From Mycolicibacterium grossiae (GTDB taxonomy: Bacteria > Actinomycetota > Actinomycetes > Mycobacteriales > Mycobacteriaceae), in the NCBI RefSeq assembly GCF_008329645.1, contig NZ_CP043474.1, positions 1-64,000 on the forward strand: DNA of 64,000 nt, given 5' to 3'. The notes beneath the pieces are model-generated. The model saw only the letters and a list, made by a program, of their open reading frames with translations, was not told the DNA's origin and searched no databases. Positions 1-11,901 of this stretch are shown piece by piece (the first letter of the stretch is position 1; every line of letters starts with the position of its first letter). A program made the position numbers and the translations under genes.

Positions 1-2
1 TG

Positions 3-1985
3 CAGCGCAGGCTTTCCCACGGCAACGTCTACGCGCCCGAGCGCGTCGACGCGGCCCTGAGCAACTACTTCCGGCGTGGCAACCTCACCGCGCTGCGCGA
101 ACTCGCGCTGCTCTGGCTGGCCGACCAGGTCGACGCCGCGCTGGCGAAGTACCGTGCCGACAATCACATCACCGACACCTGGGAAGCCCGCGAGCGCGTC
201 GTGGTGGCCGTGACGGGCGGACCCGAGTCGGAGACGCTGGTGCGCCGCGCCTTTCGCATCGCCAGCAAGAGCAGCGCCGAGCTGATGGTCGTGCACGTCG
301 TGCGCGGCGACGGGCTGTCCGGGGTGTCGGCGCCGCAGATGGGCAAGGTGCGCGAGGTGGCGACCAGCCTCGGCGCCACCGTGCACACCGTCGTCGGGGA
401 CGACGTGGCCTCGGCACTGCTGGACTTCGCCCGCGAACGCAACGCCACCCAGCTGGTGCTCGGCATTTCGCGACGCTCGCGCTGGGCACGGGTGCTCGAC
501 GAGGGCATCGGCGCGGCGGTGGTGCGCGACTCCGGCAAGATCGACGTGCACATGGTCACGCACGGCGAGGCGAACGCCGGCTGGGCCTGGGCGTCGGTGA
601 CCCCGCGCCAGCGCCACCTGGCGTCCTGGCTCGCGGCGCTCGCGGTGCCGTCGGGCATCTGCGCGATGACGGTGCTGCTGCTCGACCGCGTCCTCGGCAT
701 CGGCGGCGAGAGCGCGCTGTTCTTCATCGGCGTGCTCGTCGTCGCACTGCTCGGCGGCGTCGCCCCCGCCGCCCTGTCGGCGGTGTTCTCCGGCCTGCTA
801 CTCAACTACTTCCTCGTCGAACCGCGATACACCTTCACGATCGCCGCGCCCGACAGCGCGGTCACCGTGGTGGTGTTGCTGGCGGTCGCGGTCGCGGTGG
901 CGGCGCTCGTCGACGGTGCCGCGAAACGCGCCCGCGAGGCCCGCCGCGCGGCGCAGGAGGCCGAGCTGCTGGCGCTCTTCGCGGGATCGGTGCTGCGCGG
1001 CGCCGACCTCACCGCGCTGATGGAACGCGTCCGCGAGACGTACTCGCAGCGGGCGGTCAGCCTGCTGCGCGAACCGGCCGGCATCATCGCCTGCGTGGGC
1101 ACCGACCCCTGCGTGGACGTCGACACCGCCGACACCGCCATCGAGGTCGGCGACGACGAGTTCTGGCTGCTGCTCGCCGGGCGCAAGCTGCCCGCCCGGG
1201 ACCGTCGCGTGCTGGGCGCGGTGGCCAAACAGGCTGCGGGCCTGGTGCGCCAGCGCGAACTCACCGACGAGGCAGGACGATCCGCGGCGATCGCCCAGGC
1301 CGACGAGCTGCGCCGCTCGCTGCTGTCGGCGGTCAGCCACGACCTGCGCACGCCGCTCGCGGCCGCGAAGGCCGCGGTGTCGAGCCTGCGCACCGAGGAC
1401 GTCGACTTCTCCCCCGACGACGTCGGGGAACTCCTCGCCACCGTCGAGGAGTCGGTCGATCAGCTCACCGCCCTGGTGGGCAACCTGCTCGACTCGTCGC
1501 GGTTGGCCGCCGAGGTCGTCCGGCCCGAACTGCGGGAGGTGTACCTCGACGAGGTCGTGCACCGCGCGATCGTCGGAATTCCCAGGGCAACGGGCGGTCT
1601 CGACCGGATCAAGGTGGACGTCGGCGACACCGCCGCACTCGCCGACGCCGGATTGCTGGAGCGCGTGCTGGTCAACGTCATCGACAACGCGCTGCGCTAT
1701 GCGCCCGACGGCCTGGTGCGCGTCAATGCCGGGCGGGTGGCCGGGCGGGTACTCATCAACGTCGTCGACGAGGGACCCGGCGTGGTGCGCGGGTCGACCG
1801 AGCGCCTGTTCGCGCCGTTTCAGCGGCTCGGGGACAGCGACAACACCACGGGTGTGGGACTCGGACTCTCGGTCGCCAAGGGCTTCGTGGAGGCGATGGG
1901 CGGCGAGATCTCGGCGACCGACACACCCGGCGGAGGTCTGACCATCGTCGTCGACCTCGCCGCACCGCCGGAGGTGCAGCGGTGA
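3..1985 (+). CDS. kdpD: KdpD potassium sensor histidine kinase (5'-truncated by window)
   Basis: Membrane sensor kinase of the KdpDE system, which controls the high-affinity K+ ATPase KdpFABC. The reading frame is open from the window edge, so the N-terminal KdpD ATP-binding domain and the start lie outside; 660 residues are visible. The first visible residues match the end of the KdpD domain (NYFRRGNLTALRELALLWLA). Then follow a USP-like domain, about four membrane helices near residues 205-300, a HisKA domain with phospho-acceptor His at about visible residue 446 (SHDLRTPLAA), and a HATPase_c domain (DNALRYA, DEGPG, GVGLGLSV). A start at GTG 201 would be internal to the homologous frame. 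It overlaps kdpE by 4 bp (GTGA), implying coupled translation. kdpFABC would be expected further left. Confidence 0.95.
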   Translation, partial: QRRLSHGNVYAPERVDAALSNYFRRGNLTALRELALLWLADQVDAALAKYRADNHITDTWEARERVVVAVTGGPESETLVRRAFRIASKSSAELMVVHVVRGDGLSGVSAPQMGKVREVATSLGATVHTVVGDDVASALLDFARERNATQLVLGISRRSRWARVLDEGIGAAVVRDSGKIDVHMVTHGEANAGWAWASVTPRQRHLASWLAALAVPSGICAMTVLLLDRVLGIGGESALFFIGVLVVALLGGVAPAALSAVFSGLLLNYFLVEPRYTFTIAAPDSAVTVVVLLAVAVAVAALVDGAAKRAREARRAAQEAELLALFAGSVLRGADLTALMERVRETYSQRAVSLLREPAGIIACVGTDPCVDVDTADTAIEVGDDEFWLLLAGRKLPARDRRVLGAVAKQAAGLVRQRELTDEAGRSAAIAQADELRRSLLSAVSHDLRTPLAAAKAAVSSLRTEDVDFSPDDVGELLATVEESVDQLTALVGNLLDSSRLAAEVVRPELREVYLDEVVHRAIVGIPRATGGLDRIKVDVGDTAALADAGLLERVLVNVIDNALRYAPDGLVRVNAGRVAGRVLINVVDEGPGVVRGSTERLFAPFQRLGDSDNTTGVGLGLSVAKGFVEAMGGEISATDTPGGGLTIVVDLAAPPEVQR

Positions 1986-2662
1986 CGCGCGTGCTGGTGG
2001 TCGACGACGAACCGCAGATCCTACGGGCGCTGCGGATCAATTTGTCCGTGCGCGGCTACGACGTACACACCGCCGCGACCGGTGCCGACGCTTTGCGCGT
2101 CGCCGCCGAGCACCGGCCCGACGTCGTCGTGCTGGACCTCGGCCTGCCGGACGTATCCGGCATCGATGTGTTGGCCGGGCTGCGCGGGTGGCTCACCGCA
2201 CCGGTCATCGTGCTCTCGGCGCGCACCGACTCCTCGGACAAGGTGGAGGCGCTCGACGCCGGCGCCGACGACTACGTCACCAAGCCGTTCGGCATGGACG
2301 AGTTCCTCGCCCGGCTACGCGCCGCCGTCCGGCGCGGCGCCGCGTCCGCCGAAACGGATGAGCCGGTCGTCGAAACGGCCTCGTTCACCGTCGATCTCGC
2401 GGCGAAGAAGGTCACGAAGGACGGGGCGGACGTGCACCTGACGCCGACCGAGTGGGGCATGCTCGAGATGCTGGTGCGCCACCGCGGCAAGCTGGTCGGA
2501 CGCGACGAGTTGCTCAAGGAGGTGTGGGGCCCGGCCTACGCCAAGGAGACCCACTACCTGCGGGTGTACCTCGCGCAGCTGCGCCGCAAGCTGGAGGACG
2601 ACCCGTCGCATCCGAAGCACCTGCTGACCGAGGCCGGGATGGGTTACCGCTTCCAGGTGTAG
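1982..2662 (+). CDS. kdpE: KdpE response regulator
   Basis: DNA-binding response regulator that activates kdpFABC after phosphotransfer from KdpD. It has 226 residues, the usual length for the OmpR/PhoB family. The receiver domain has the acidic pair DDE near the start, the phospho-acceptor Asp near residue 52 (VVLDLGLPD) and the conserved Lys near 101 (TKPF). The C-terminal winged helix covers about residues 130-224 (LTPTEWGMLEMLV, YLRVYLAQLRRKLE). The GTG start sits in the kdpD stop (GTGA overlap). It ends convergently 24 nt from the TetR gene. Confidence 0.97.
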   Translation: MTRVLVVDDEPQILRALRINLSVRGYDVHTAATGADALRVAAEHRPDVVVLDLGLPDVSGIDVLAGLRGWLTAPVIVLSARTDSSDKVEALDAGADDYVTKPFGMDEFLARLRAAVRRGAASAETDEPVVETASFTVDLAAKKVTKDGADVHLTPTEWGMLEMLVRHRGKLVGRDELLKEVWGPAYAKETHYLRVYLAQLRRKLEDDPSHPKHLLTEAGMGYRFQV

Positions 2663-2686
2663 CCGCCCCGGGGAACCGGGTCGCGC

Positions 2687-3304
2687 CTAGGCCCCGGTCA
2701 CGCCCGGCCCGACCAGCCGCGCGGCCATCTCCATCAGCGGGCCGTGCAGGTGGAGCACCGCCTGCGGGTCGTCGTCGAGCACCGCGTTGGTGACCAACGT
2801 CGAGACCGCCGCCACCAGGGCCTGGCAGGTGAACCGGTCCTGGTCGGTGCGCGCGCCGAGCGCCGACTGCACGCCCTCGACGAACTCCTGCTGCAGTTCG
2901 AGGCGCTTGGCGACGGCCTCCGGCCCGGCGGTGTAGACACCCACCAGGTACAGCCGCGACAGTCCCGGATCGGCGGCCATCACGGTCAGGTACGTCTGAA
3001 GCAGCGCGCCGAACGCGTCCAGTGACGGCTCGACGGCGCGGCTCGCCACCATGAAGTCGATGACCGCCCGCTGACGCAGCCCGTACCCGGCGAGGAAGCA
3101 CTCCTGCTTGTCGGCGAACAGCTCGTAGAACGTCTGCCGGGACACCCCGGCGACCTTGATGATGTCCGCGACGCTGGTGTCGAGGTAGCCCTTGTCGCCC
3201 ATCACCGTCTCCAGCGCGGCCAGGATGCGCTCACGCTGGTTCGCCTTGACCTCGTCGCGGCTCAACTGATGCCTGCCGGGCCGCAGTCGCTTGCTGGTAT
3301 CCAT
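2687..3304 (-). CDS. TetR-family transcriptional regulator
   Basis: One-component repressor-type regulator of 205 residues. The helix-turn-helix is near residues 25-70 (TSVADIIKVAGVSRQTFYELFADKQECF); the rest is the helical ligand-binding domain. It begins at an ATG. It lies downstream of, and on the same strand as, the alpha/beta hydrolase gene, separated by about 260 nt that include a hairpin, so it probably has its own promoter. The ligand and target genes cannot be read from the sequence; the adjacent hydrolase is a possible target, which is inference only. Confidence 0.9.
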   Translation of the reverse strand: MDTSKRLRPGRHQLSRDEVKANQRERILAALETVMGDKGYLDTSVADIIKVAGVSRQTFYELFADKQECFLAGYGLRQRAVIDFMVASRAVEPSLDAFGALLQTYLTVMAADPGLSRLYLVGVYTAGPEAVAKRLELQQEFVEGVQSALGARTDQDRFTCQALVAAVSTLVTNAVLDDDPQAVLHLHGPLMEMAARLVGPGVTGA

Positions 3305-3504
3305 GCTCGTGCTCGTCGCGGGTTGCCGATCGTCGTCTGACGGATCTCGTCATCGCGCAGCGATCATAGGCGCGGATCCGCGGCTGCGGACCGCTACGGA
3401 CACGTCATCGGCGATCTTTCGAACATTGAATTGCGCGTCGTGAACGGACGTGTTTCTATTGTTGACGTAACGAAGTGTGCAGGACAGTGCCTTCGGTTTC
3501 GCCT

Positions 3505-3543
3505 TCGGAGCGGATCCAGCTGAGGGGACTGGATCCGCTTCGA
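3505..3543 (-). terminator. Hairpin terminator after the alpha/beta hydrolase gene
   Basis: Perfect 11-bp inverted repeat AGCGGATCCAG (3509-3519) and CTGGATCCGCT (3529-3539) with a 9-nt loop, extendable by a few pairs. It lies 25 nt downstream of the minus-strand hydrolase stop. There is no clear U-tract, which is common for mycobacterial terminators. The rest of 3305-3567 holds no gene; an AT-rich patch at 3451-3475 may contain the TetR promoter. Confidence 0.6.
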
Positions 3544-3567
3544 GGGAACCGGGCGTCGACCGCCCCG

Positions 3568-4458
3568 TCAGGGCGCCGTCTCGGCGGCCAGCGCGATGAG
3601 CTTCGCCCGCACCAGGTCCGGGCGTTCGTCCACGATGAAGTGCCCGGCGTCGACCGCCTCGAACGTGTAGTCGTCGGCGTTCGCGGTCTCCGGCGACGCC
3701 AGCGACTCGTGCACGGCGGTATCGCCGCGGCCGAACAGCACCCGGATCGGCACCGTGGCCCGGCGCGACTCGGGATCCCTGCGCCCCGCGCCCATCTCCT
3801 TGGTCAGGAACGTGCGGTACGTGTCGCGCGCCGACCGGGCGACGACCGGATCGCGGAACCGCTCGGTGTAGGTCCGCACCACCGACCGGTCCAGCTTCCG
3901 GGCCGCCACCCCGAAGATCACCCGCTCCAGGTACGGCGTGCGCTGCTGCAGCGGCACGCCGATGGACGCCACGAAGGGCTGGTAGAGCGCGAAGCGCCAC
4001 AGGTGCGGTGCGATCGACCGCGCGGACTGCCAGGGGTGCGCGATGTTCAGCGCGAGGTAGCCCTCGACCCGCTCGGGCGCTCGAAGCGCGACGAGGTGAC
4101 CGACGTAGCCGCCCCAGTCGTGACCGACGAGCAGGAAGCGGTCCAGCCCCAGCGCGTCGGCGAGCGCCACCACGTCGGCGGCGACGTCCTCCTTGGCCCA
4201 GCGGTGCGGCGCCGGGCCCGACCAGCCGTAACCCGGAAGGTCGGGGGCGATCATGCGCAGCCCGGGCGGCGGATCGGCCAGCAGGTCGCGGTACACCCAG
4301 TGGTGCTGCGGCCAGCCGTGCAGGGCGATCACCGGGCGGCCGTCGGCGGGGCCGGACTCGGTGACGTGGAACCGGACGCCGCGGGCGTCGACGAAGGACC
4401 GCCGGACCCCGGGGATGGCGGGCGGCTGGGCGCTGTTCGACGTCGTGTCAATAGCCAT
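3568..4458 (-). CDS. Alpha/beta hydrolase, epoxide hydrolase / haloalkane dehalogenase-like
   Basis: Predicted soluble alpha/beta-hydrolase of 296 residues. The oxyanion motif HGWPQ is followed by a nucleophile elbow GHDWGG in which Asp replaces Ser, as in epoxide hydrolases and haloalkane dehalogenases, and by a C-terminal catalytic His (DAGHF). Two partners are therefore clear; the acid residue is probably the Asp in the segment around GRGDTAV. I chose ATG 4458 (MAIDTTSN) over an upstream in-frame codon at 4506 because family homology begins after this Met. The substrate is unknown. It is divergent from the acyl-CoA synthetase gene at 4532. Confidence 0.85.
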   Translation of the reverse strand: MAIDTTSNSAQPPAIPGVRRSFVDARGVRFHVTESGPADGRPVIALHGWPQHHWVYRDLLADPPPGLRMIAPDLPGYGWSGPAPHRWAKEDVAADVVALADALGLDRFLLVGHDWGGYVGHLVALRAPERVEGYLALNIAHPWQSARSIAPHLWRFALYQPFVASIGVPLQQRTPYLERVIFGVAARKLDRSVVRTYTERFRDPVVARSARDTYRTFLTKEMGAGRRDPESRRATVPIRVLFGRGDTAVHESLASPETANADDYTFEAVDAGHFIVDERPDLVRAKLIALAAETAP

Positions 4459-4531
4459 GGGGGAACCATAGTTACCCGGCGAACGCGCCGACAAGGCCTG
4501 CCGCACCCGCTGCCCGCGCTACGGTGCCGAC

Positions 4532-6412
<1,881 letters not shown>

Positions 6413-6461
6413 GGGCCGACGCGGCGCCCCGGGCCGCCGAAGCGGAGCGAGTCCGTCCCGC

Positions 6462-7406
6462 TCAGGCGATCGACAGCGCGATGCCGTCCAGGATGTCGTG
6501 CTCGCTGACCACGAGTTCGGTGATGCCGGCGCGGCTGCGCAGCTCACGGGCCAGCTCCTCGACGATGATCGCGCCGCCGCCGATGACGTCGACGCGTCCC
6601 TCGTGCATCGGCCCCAGCGCAGCACGCTGGCGGTAGGTCATGGCGATCAGGTCGCCGCACACCCGCAGCAGGTCGTCGAAGCCCACGCGGGACAGATGGA
6701 TGGCGTCCGCGTCGTAGGTCGTCATGCCGTGCGCCAGCGCGGCGAGCGTCGTCATGGTGCCCGCGACGCCGACCCACGTCGTCGCCCCCTCGACCGGCAC
6801 CACGCGCAGCGCCTGCAGCAGACCATCGCGGGCGACCGCCCGGGCGTCGGCGATCTCCTCGGCGGTGGGCGGGTCGGAGTGCAGGCAGCGCTCCCGCAGC
6901 CGCACGCACCCGATGTTGGCCGAGAAGCTGGCCGTCACCCCGGCCGCCCCGCCGACCACCACCTCGGTCGAGCCGCCGCCCAGGTCGACGACGACGAACG
7001 GTCCTGCAGCCCAGTCGAGTTCGCCGACGGCACCCTGGAACGACAGCGCCGCCTCCTCGGTACCGGTGATTACCTCGGCCACGGCACCGGGCTGCACCGT
7101 GCCCAGGAGCTCGGAGGTCATCGCGAAGAAGTCGTCGCGGTTGCCCGCGTCGCGCGCCGCCGACGTGGCCACCATGCGCACCCGGCTCACGCCGTGCGTC
7201 CGCATCGCGTCGACGTAGTCGGTCAACGCGGCGCGGGTGCGGTTCAGCGCCGCGGGGGCGAACTCACCGGTGGCGTCGACGCCCTCGCCGAGCCGGACGA
7301 TCCGCATCTCGCGGTGCACGTCGCGCAGCGTGCCGTCCTCGGTGACGTCGGCGATCAGCAGCCGGATGGAGTTCGTGCCGCAGTCCACCGCAGCGACGCG
7401 GGTCAT
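6462..7406 (-). CDS. ppx2: Ppx/GppA-family exopolyphosphatase / pppGpp phosphohydrolase
   Basis: Predicted 314-residue Ppx/GppA phosphatase of the ASKHA fold. Phosphate-1 motif near the N-terminus (DCGTNSIRLL), phosphate-2 glycine-rich motif VVDLGGGSTE, and a second glycine motif near residue 275 (DVIGGGAIIVEEL). It corresponds to Rv1026 by position. The mycobacterial homologue is reported to have weak activity, so the true substrate (polyphosphate or (p)ppGpp) is uncertain. Last gene of the eno-ftsB-DUF501-ppx2 row; its ATG overlaps the DUF501 stop (ATGA). Confidence 0.93.
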   Translation of the reverse strand: MTRVAAVDCGTNSIRLLIADVTEDGTLRDVHREMRIVRLGEGVDATGEFAPAALNRTRAALTDYVDAMRTHGVSRVRMVATSAARDAGNRDDFFAMTSELLGTVQPGAVAEVITGTEEAALSFQGAVGELDWAAGPFVVVDLGGGSTEVVVGGAAGVTASFSANIGCVRLRERCLHSDPPTAEEIADARAVARDGLLQALRVVPVEGATTWVGVAGTMTTLAALAHGMTTYDADAIHLSRVGFDDLLRVCGDLIAMTYRQRAALGPMHEGRVDVIGGGAIIVEELARELRSRAGITELVVSEHDILDGIALSIA

Positions 7407-7894
7407 GTCCAGCTCCCTCGGTCCAAGATGCCGGCCATCGCCGGCTCGGTGGCGAGGATGGCGAGCGCCTCGTCACCGAAGGGGTTGACGCCCCTGCCCT
7501 TCGCCAACGCGTGCGCCATCACCACGTGCAGGCACTTGACCCGGTCCGGCATGCCGCCGCCGGAGAAGGTCGTGCCCAGCGGCTCGATGGCGTCGCGCTC
7601 GGCGAGGTACGACTCGTGCGCGCGCCGGTAGGCCGCCGCGAGGTCGGGATCGTCGCCGAGCCGTTCGGTCATCTCGCGCATCAGGCCCGAGGACTCCAGC
7701 CGGCTCGCCGCGGCGGTCAGCGCGGGGTGGGTCAGGTAGTAGAGCGTCGGGAACGGAGTGCCGTCGGGCAGCCGCGGCGCCGTCTTCACCACGCCCGGTT
7801 CCCCGTTCGGGCAGCGGTAGGCGATGTCGAGCACCCCGCGCGGCTCGCGCCCCAGCTGCCGCGCGACCGCCTCGAGGTCGGCCGGATCAACCAC
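7403..7894 (-). CDS. DUF501 domain protein
   Basis: Conserved actinobacterial protein of 163 residues and unknown function, a DUF501 member by its family-like segments (YRCPNGEPGVVKTAPRLPDG, FPTLYYLTHP, GGMPDRVKCLHVVMAH, NPFGDEAL). I chose GTG 7894, which lies in the ftsB stop region (8-bp overlap) and precedes the first conserved residues; the longer open frame upstream is low-complexity Arg/Pro shadow of ftsB. Always found between ftsB-like and ppx genes in mycobacteria, which suggests co-expression with cell-division functions. Confidence 0.9.
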   Translation of the reverse strand: MVDPADLEAVARQLGREPRGVLDIAYRCPNGEPGVVKTAPRLPDGTPFPTLYYLTHPALTAAASRLESSGLMREMTERLGDDPDLAAAYRRAHESYLAERDAIEPLGTTFSGGGMPDRVKCLHVVMAHALAKGRGVNPFGDEALAILATEPAMAGILDRGSWT

Positions 7895-8594
7895 CGGGCA
7901 CCGGCCCGGGGGGCGCGCCGGGTGCGGGAGGCACCGGCGCAGGCGGTGGCGGCGCGGGCGGCGGGCCGTGCGGCACGTCGGCGATCGTGTGCCACAGCGA
8001 GGTGTACCAGGGCTGGCCGTCCGGCACCGCGGGCAGGCCACCCTGATCCGGAACCGCCTCGGGCGCAACGGGTTGCGGCAATTGCACCTGGTAGGGGATC
8101 TCCCCGGGCATCACGAAGCCCAGCCGCTCGCGCGCCTGCGCGGCGACGAACACCGGGTCGGCCAACTTCACCTTCTGCTGCTCCAGGTCGGCGATCTGCG
8201 CGCGCAGCTGCGTCTCGGCGTCGGCGAGCTGCCGCATCTCCGCGCGCTGGGAGAAGTACGTGCGTACCGGACCTGCGATGGTCAGCGTCAGCACGCAGAT
8301 CACCGCCGCCAGGATCGCCGCGCGCCGCGCGGCCGAACCCAGACGCTGCTCGGACTGCCGGTCGGCCGATTCGGCGATGCCGTGCCGGATCGGCTCGACC
8401 AGCTTCTCACTGCCCGGCGACTCCTCGAGCGCGTCGTCGTCGGGCGCCTCCACGCGGGGCGGCACCGCGCGCGGCTCCCGACGTACCGGTGACGCGCCGC
8501 GCGGCCGTCCCCTGCCCTCGCCCGGCTTGCCGCCCTTGCCCGGGCGCGACGCCGGAGTGCGCCGCCTCGGGTCGGGCCGCTTCGCATCGGGCAT
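7887..8594 (-). CDS. ftsB: FtsB/DivIC-family septum protein
   Basis: Bitopic divisome protein of 235 residues. The long basic and disordered cytoplasmic N-terminus (about residues 1-90) is followed by one membrane helix (ILAAVICVLTLTIAG) and a short coiled coil (RQLADAETQLRAQIADLEQQ) typical of FtsB/DivIC. The tail is very Pro-rich. ATG 8594 is chosen; the upstream extension to 8732 overlaps eno in shadow sequence. It lies 10 nt after eno, so the two are probably cotranscribed, and it overlaps DUF501 by 8 bp. Equivalent to Rv1024 by position. Confidence 0.92.
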   Translation of the reverse strand: MPDAKRPDPRRRTPASRPGKGGKPGEGRGRPRGASPVRREPRAVPPRVEAPDDDALEESPGSEKLVEPIRHGIAESADRQSEQRLGSAARRAAILAAVICVLTLTIAGPVRTYFSQRAEMRQLADAETQLRAQIADLEQQKVKLADPVFVAAQARERLGFVMPGEIPYQVQLPQPVAPEAVPDQGGLPAVPDGQPWYTSLWHTIADVPHGPPPAPPPPAPVPPAPGAPPGPVPGG

Positions 8595-8604
8595 AACGGA
8601 AAAG

Positions 8605-9936
<1,332 letters not shown>

Positions 9937-10030
9937 CTAGAGGGTGGCCCCGGCGGCTGCCCCCGCGAGGACCATCGGGTCCGCTACGGCGGACGCCCGT
10001 CGGCTCCCGAGGGCGGATGCCCGTCGACCC

Positions 10031-10762
10031 CTACAGCGGATGCCCGTCGGCATAGGCCGTCGCCCAGTCCCGCACCGTGCGCGCGTACTGGTCGGACAGG
10101 TTGTACGCGCGCAGCGCGCGCATCCAGCCCTCCGGCGTGGAGAGGTCCTTGCCGGTCCAGCACAGGTACCCCGCCGCCGAGAGCGCCGCGTCGTCGATGT
10201 TGTCCGGGCTGATCTTGCCGTCGTTGTTCGCGTCGACGCCGTAGAGCTTCCACGTCGCGGGGATGAACTGCATGGGCCCCATGGCCCGGTCCAGTTCCGG
10301 GTCGCCGTCGAGCAGGCCGCCGTCGGTGTCGGGGATCTCCATGTTGCCCATCGACCCGTCGAGCCGCACGCCGCGGATCGGTGGCGTCACGTCGCCGTTG
10401 GGCAACACGACGGCGCCACGGTAGGTGCCGTGATGGCTCTCCACCATGCCGATGCCCGCCAGCGTGGGCCAGGCCAGCTTGCACTTCGGGTTCACCACCT
10501 CGGCCACCCGCGCGGCGTAGGCGTAGGCCTCCAGCGACGTGACCGGGATGCCGAGGGCGGGTGCGCGTTCGGCCGCCCAGGCGTGCAGCTGATCGGCTGG
10601 TCGGCCCTTGGCGTTGGTGTCGATCTGGGGCACCGGGTCACCGGTCGGGGGCGGCACGCCCTCCGGCACGGGGGTGCCGGTGTGGAACGAGCACGAGGAA
10701 GCCAGGAGCAGCGCCGCTGCGATCACCACCGCGACGGCCCGCCCCACGCGAACTGGCGACAC
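10031..10762 (-). CDS. lpqU: LpqU-like lipoprotein, lytic transglycosylase fold
   Basis: Predicted exported murein-active lipoprotein. Signal peptide of about 23 residues ends in a lipobox-like LLASSC. The mature part carries an SLT-like domain: GIGMVESHHGTY with the catalytic Glu, the central AMGPMQFIPATW, and AALSAAGYLC. GTG 10762 is preferred because an AGGGAG ribosome site sits 4-5 nt before it; ATG 10795 (11 residues longer) is possible. By position it is the Rv1022 (LpqU) homologue. A role in septal peptidoglycan turnover is inferred from family and location beside eno/ftsB. Confidence 0.9.
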   Translation of the reverse strand: MSPVRVGRAVAVVIAAALLLASSCSFHTGTPVPEGVPPPTGDPVPQIDTNAKGRPADQLHAWAAERAPALGIPVTSLEAYAYAARVAEVVNPKCKLAWPTLAGIGMVESHHGTYRGAVVLPNGDVTPPIRGVRLDGSMGNMEIPDTDGGLLDGDPELDRAMGPMQFIPATWKLYGVDANNDGKISPDNIDDAALSAAGYLCWTGKDLSTPEGWMRALRAYNLSDQYARTVRDWATAYADGHPL

Positions 10763-10885
10763 CGGACTCCCTCGACCTGACTCAATCGGCTCCATTGTGC
10801 CGTCCGCCGCGCGCGGCACCCGTCCGCCGCGCCCGTGCGGCGATGACCGATCGATGACCGCCCCGTTCACAGCGACTTCTCGGTT

Positions 10886-10904
10886 TTAGGACTGCCTACC
10901 CTGA
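10886..10904 (+). promoter_or_regulatory. IdeR-like iron box upstream of efeO
   Basis: The 19-mer TTAGGACTGCCTACCCTGA matches 14 of 19 positions of the mycobacterial IdeR box (TTAGGTTAGSCTAACCTAA), including both outer blocks. It lies just upstream of a plausible -10 (TATCGT, 10920-10925) and 50 nt before the efeO ATG. Binding by IdeR would repress efeOB when iron is sufficient. Inference from motif similarity. Confidence 0.6.
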
Positions 10905-10953
10905 GCTGTTCGCAGGATGTATCGTTCGACGCTGTCGACAACGAGGAGGCTTC

Positions 10954-11901
10954 ATGAAACCGCAGCTCGCCTGGCCCGTCCCGTTCGTGGCCGCGGCGCT
11001 CGTCCTCGCCGGGTGCTCCGGCAGCGGATCCGAGGGTGGTGCCGAGAGCAGCAGCGGTTCCTCCTCAAGCGGCGCGTCGTCGTCGAGCGGAGCTGCGTCC
11101 ACCCCGGCCGTCGACACCACCGCCGAGACCACGAAGGCCGCCCAGGAGTACAAGGCCTACGCCATCGCGCAGGCCGACGAGCTGGTGAAGTCGGTGAAGG
11201 TGTTCACCGACGCGGTGCGCGCGGGTGACGTCAAGGCCGCCCAGGATGCCTACGCGCCGTCGCGCATGCCGTGGGAACGCATCGAGCCGATCGCCGAGCT
11301 GATCTCCGACGTCGACGGCAAGGTCGACTCCCGCGTCGACGACTTCTCCGGACCCGACGACCCGGCCTTCACCGGCTGGCACCGCCTGGAGTACCTGGTG
11401 TTCGAGAAGAACACCACCGACGGCGGCAAGCCGTTCGCCGACAAGCTCGACGCCGACATCGCCGGCCTCGTCAAGGAACTGCCGAACGTCGACGTCAAGC
11501 CGATCAACGTCGCCAACGGCGCGGCCGAGCTGATCGAGGAGGTGTCGCAGGGCAAGATCACCGGTGATGAGGAGCGCTACTCCAAGACCGACCTGTGGGA
11601 CTTCGACGCCAACCTGCAGGGATCGCGCGACGCCATCGGCAAGCTCAATCCTGCTCTCGTCAAAGCTGATCCGGCACTGCTCGGCAAGATCGAGGCCGGC
11701 CTGAACGGCCTGTTCGACACGATGCGTCCGCTACGGCGCGGGGACGGCTGGGTGCTGTACTGCACCGCCAACGACCCGTACCCGTCGCCGCGCTGCCCCG
11801 AGGTCACCGTGACCCCGGACGTCGTCGACAACCTCAAGTCGCAACTCGCCGGCCTGTCCGAGAACCTCTCCCAGGTTTCGGGAGTCCTGGGCTTGCAGTG
11901 A
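10954..11901 (+). CDS. efeO: EfeO/EfeM-type iron-binding lipoprotein (M75 domain)
   Basis: Extracytoplasmic component of an Efe-type iron uptake pathway. 315 residues: a signal peptide with lipobox LVLAGC, a Ser/Gly-rich linker (about residues 22-50), then a single imelysin/M75 domain with the HxxE-type motif in GWHRLEYLVFE. The N-terminal cupredoxin domain of classical EfeO is absent, so it is the EfeM form. The ATG follows a strong GAGGAGG ribosome site. It overlaps efeB by 4 bp (GTGA). No efeU permease gene is adjacent, which is unusual. An IdeR-like box lies upstream. Confidence 0.9.
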   Translation: MKPQLAWPVPFVAAALVLAGCSGSGSEGGAESSSGSSSSGASSSSGAASTPAVDTTAETTKAAQEYKAYAIAQADELVKSVKVFTDAVRAGDVKAAQDAYAPSRMPWERIEPIAELISDVDGKVDSRVDDFSGPDDPAFTGWHRLEYLVFEKNTTDGGKPFADKLDADIAGLVKELPNVDVKPINVANGAAELIEEVSQGKITGDEERYSKTDLWDFDANLQGSRDAIGKLNPALVKADPALLGKIEAGLNGLFDTMRPLRRGDGWVLYCTANDPYPSPRCPEVTVTPDVVDNLKSQLAGLSENLSQVSGVLGLQ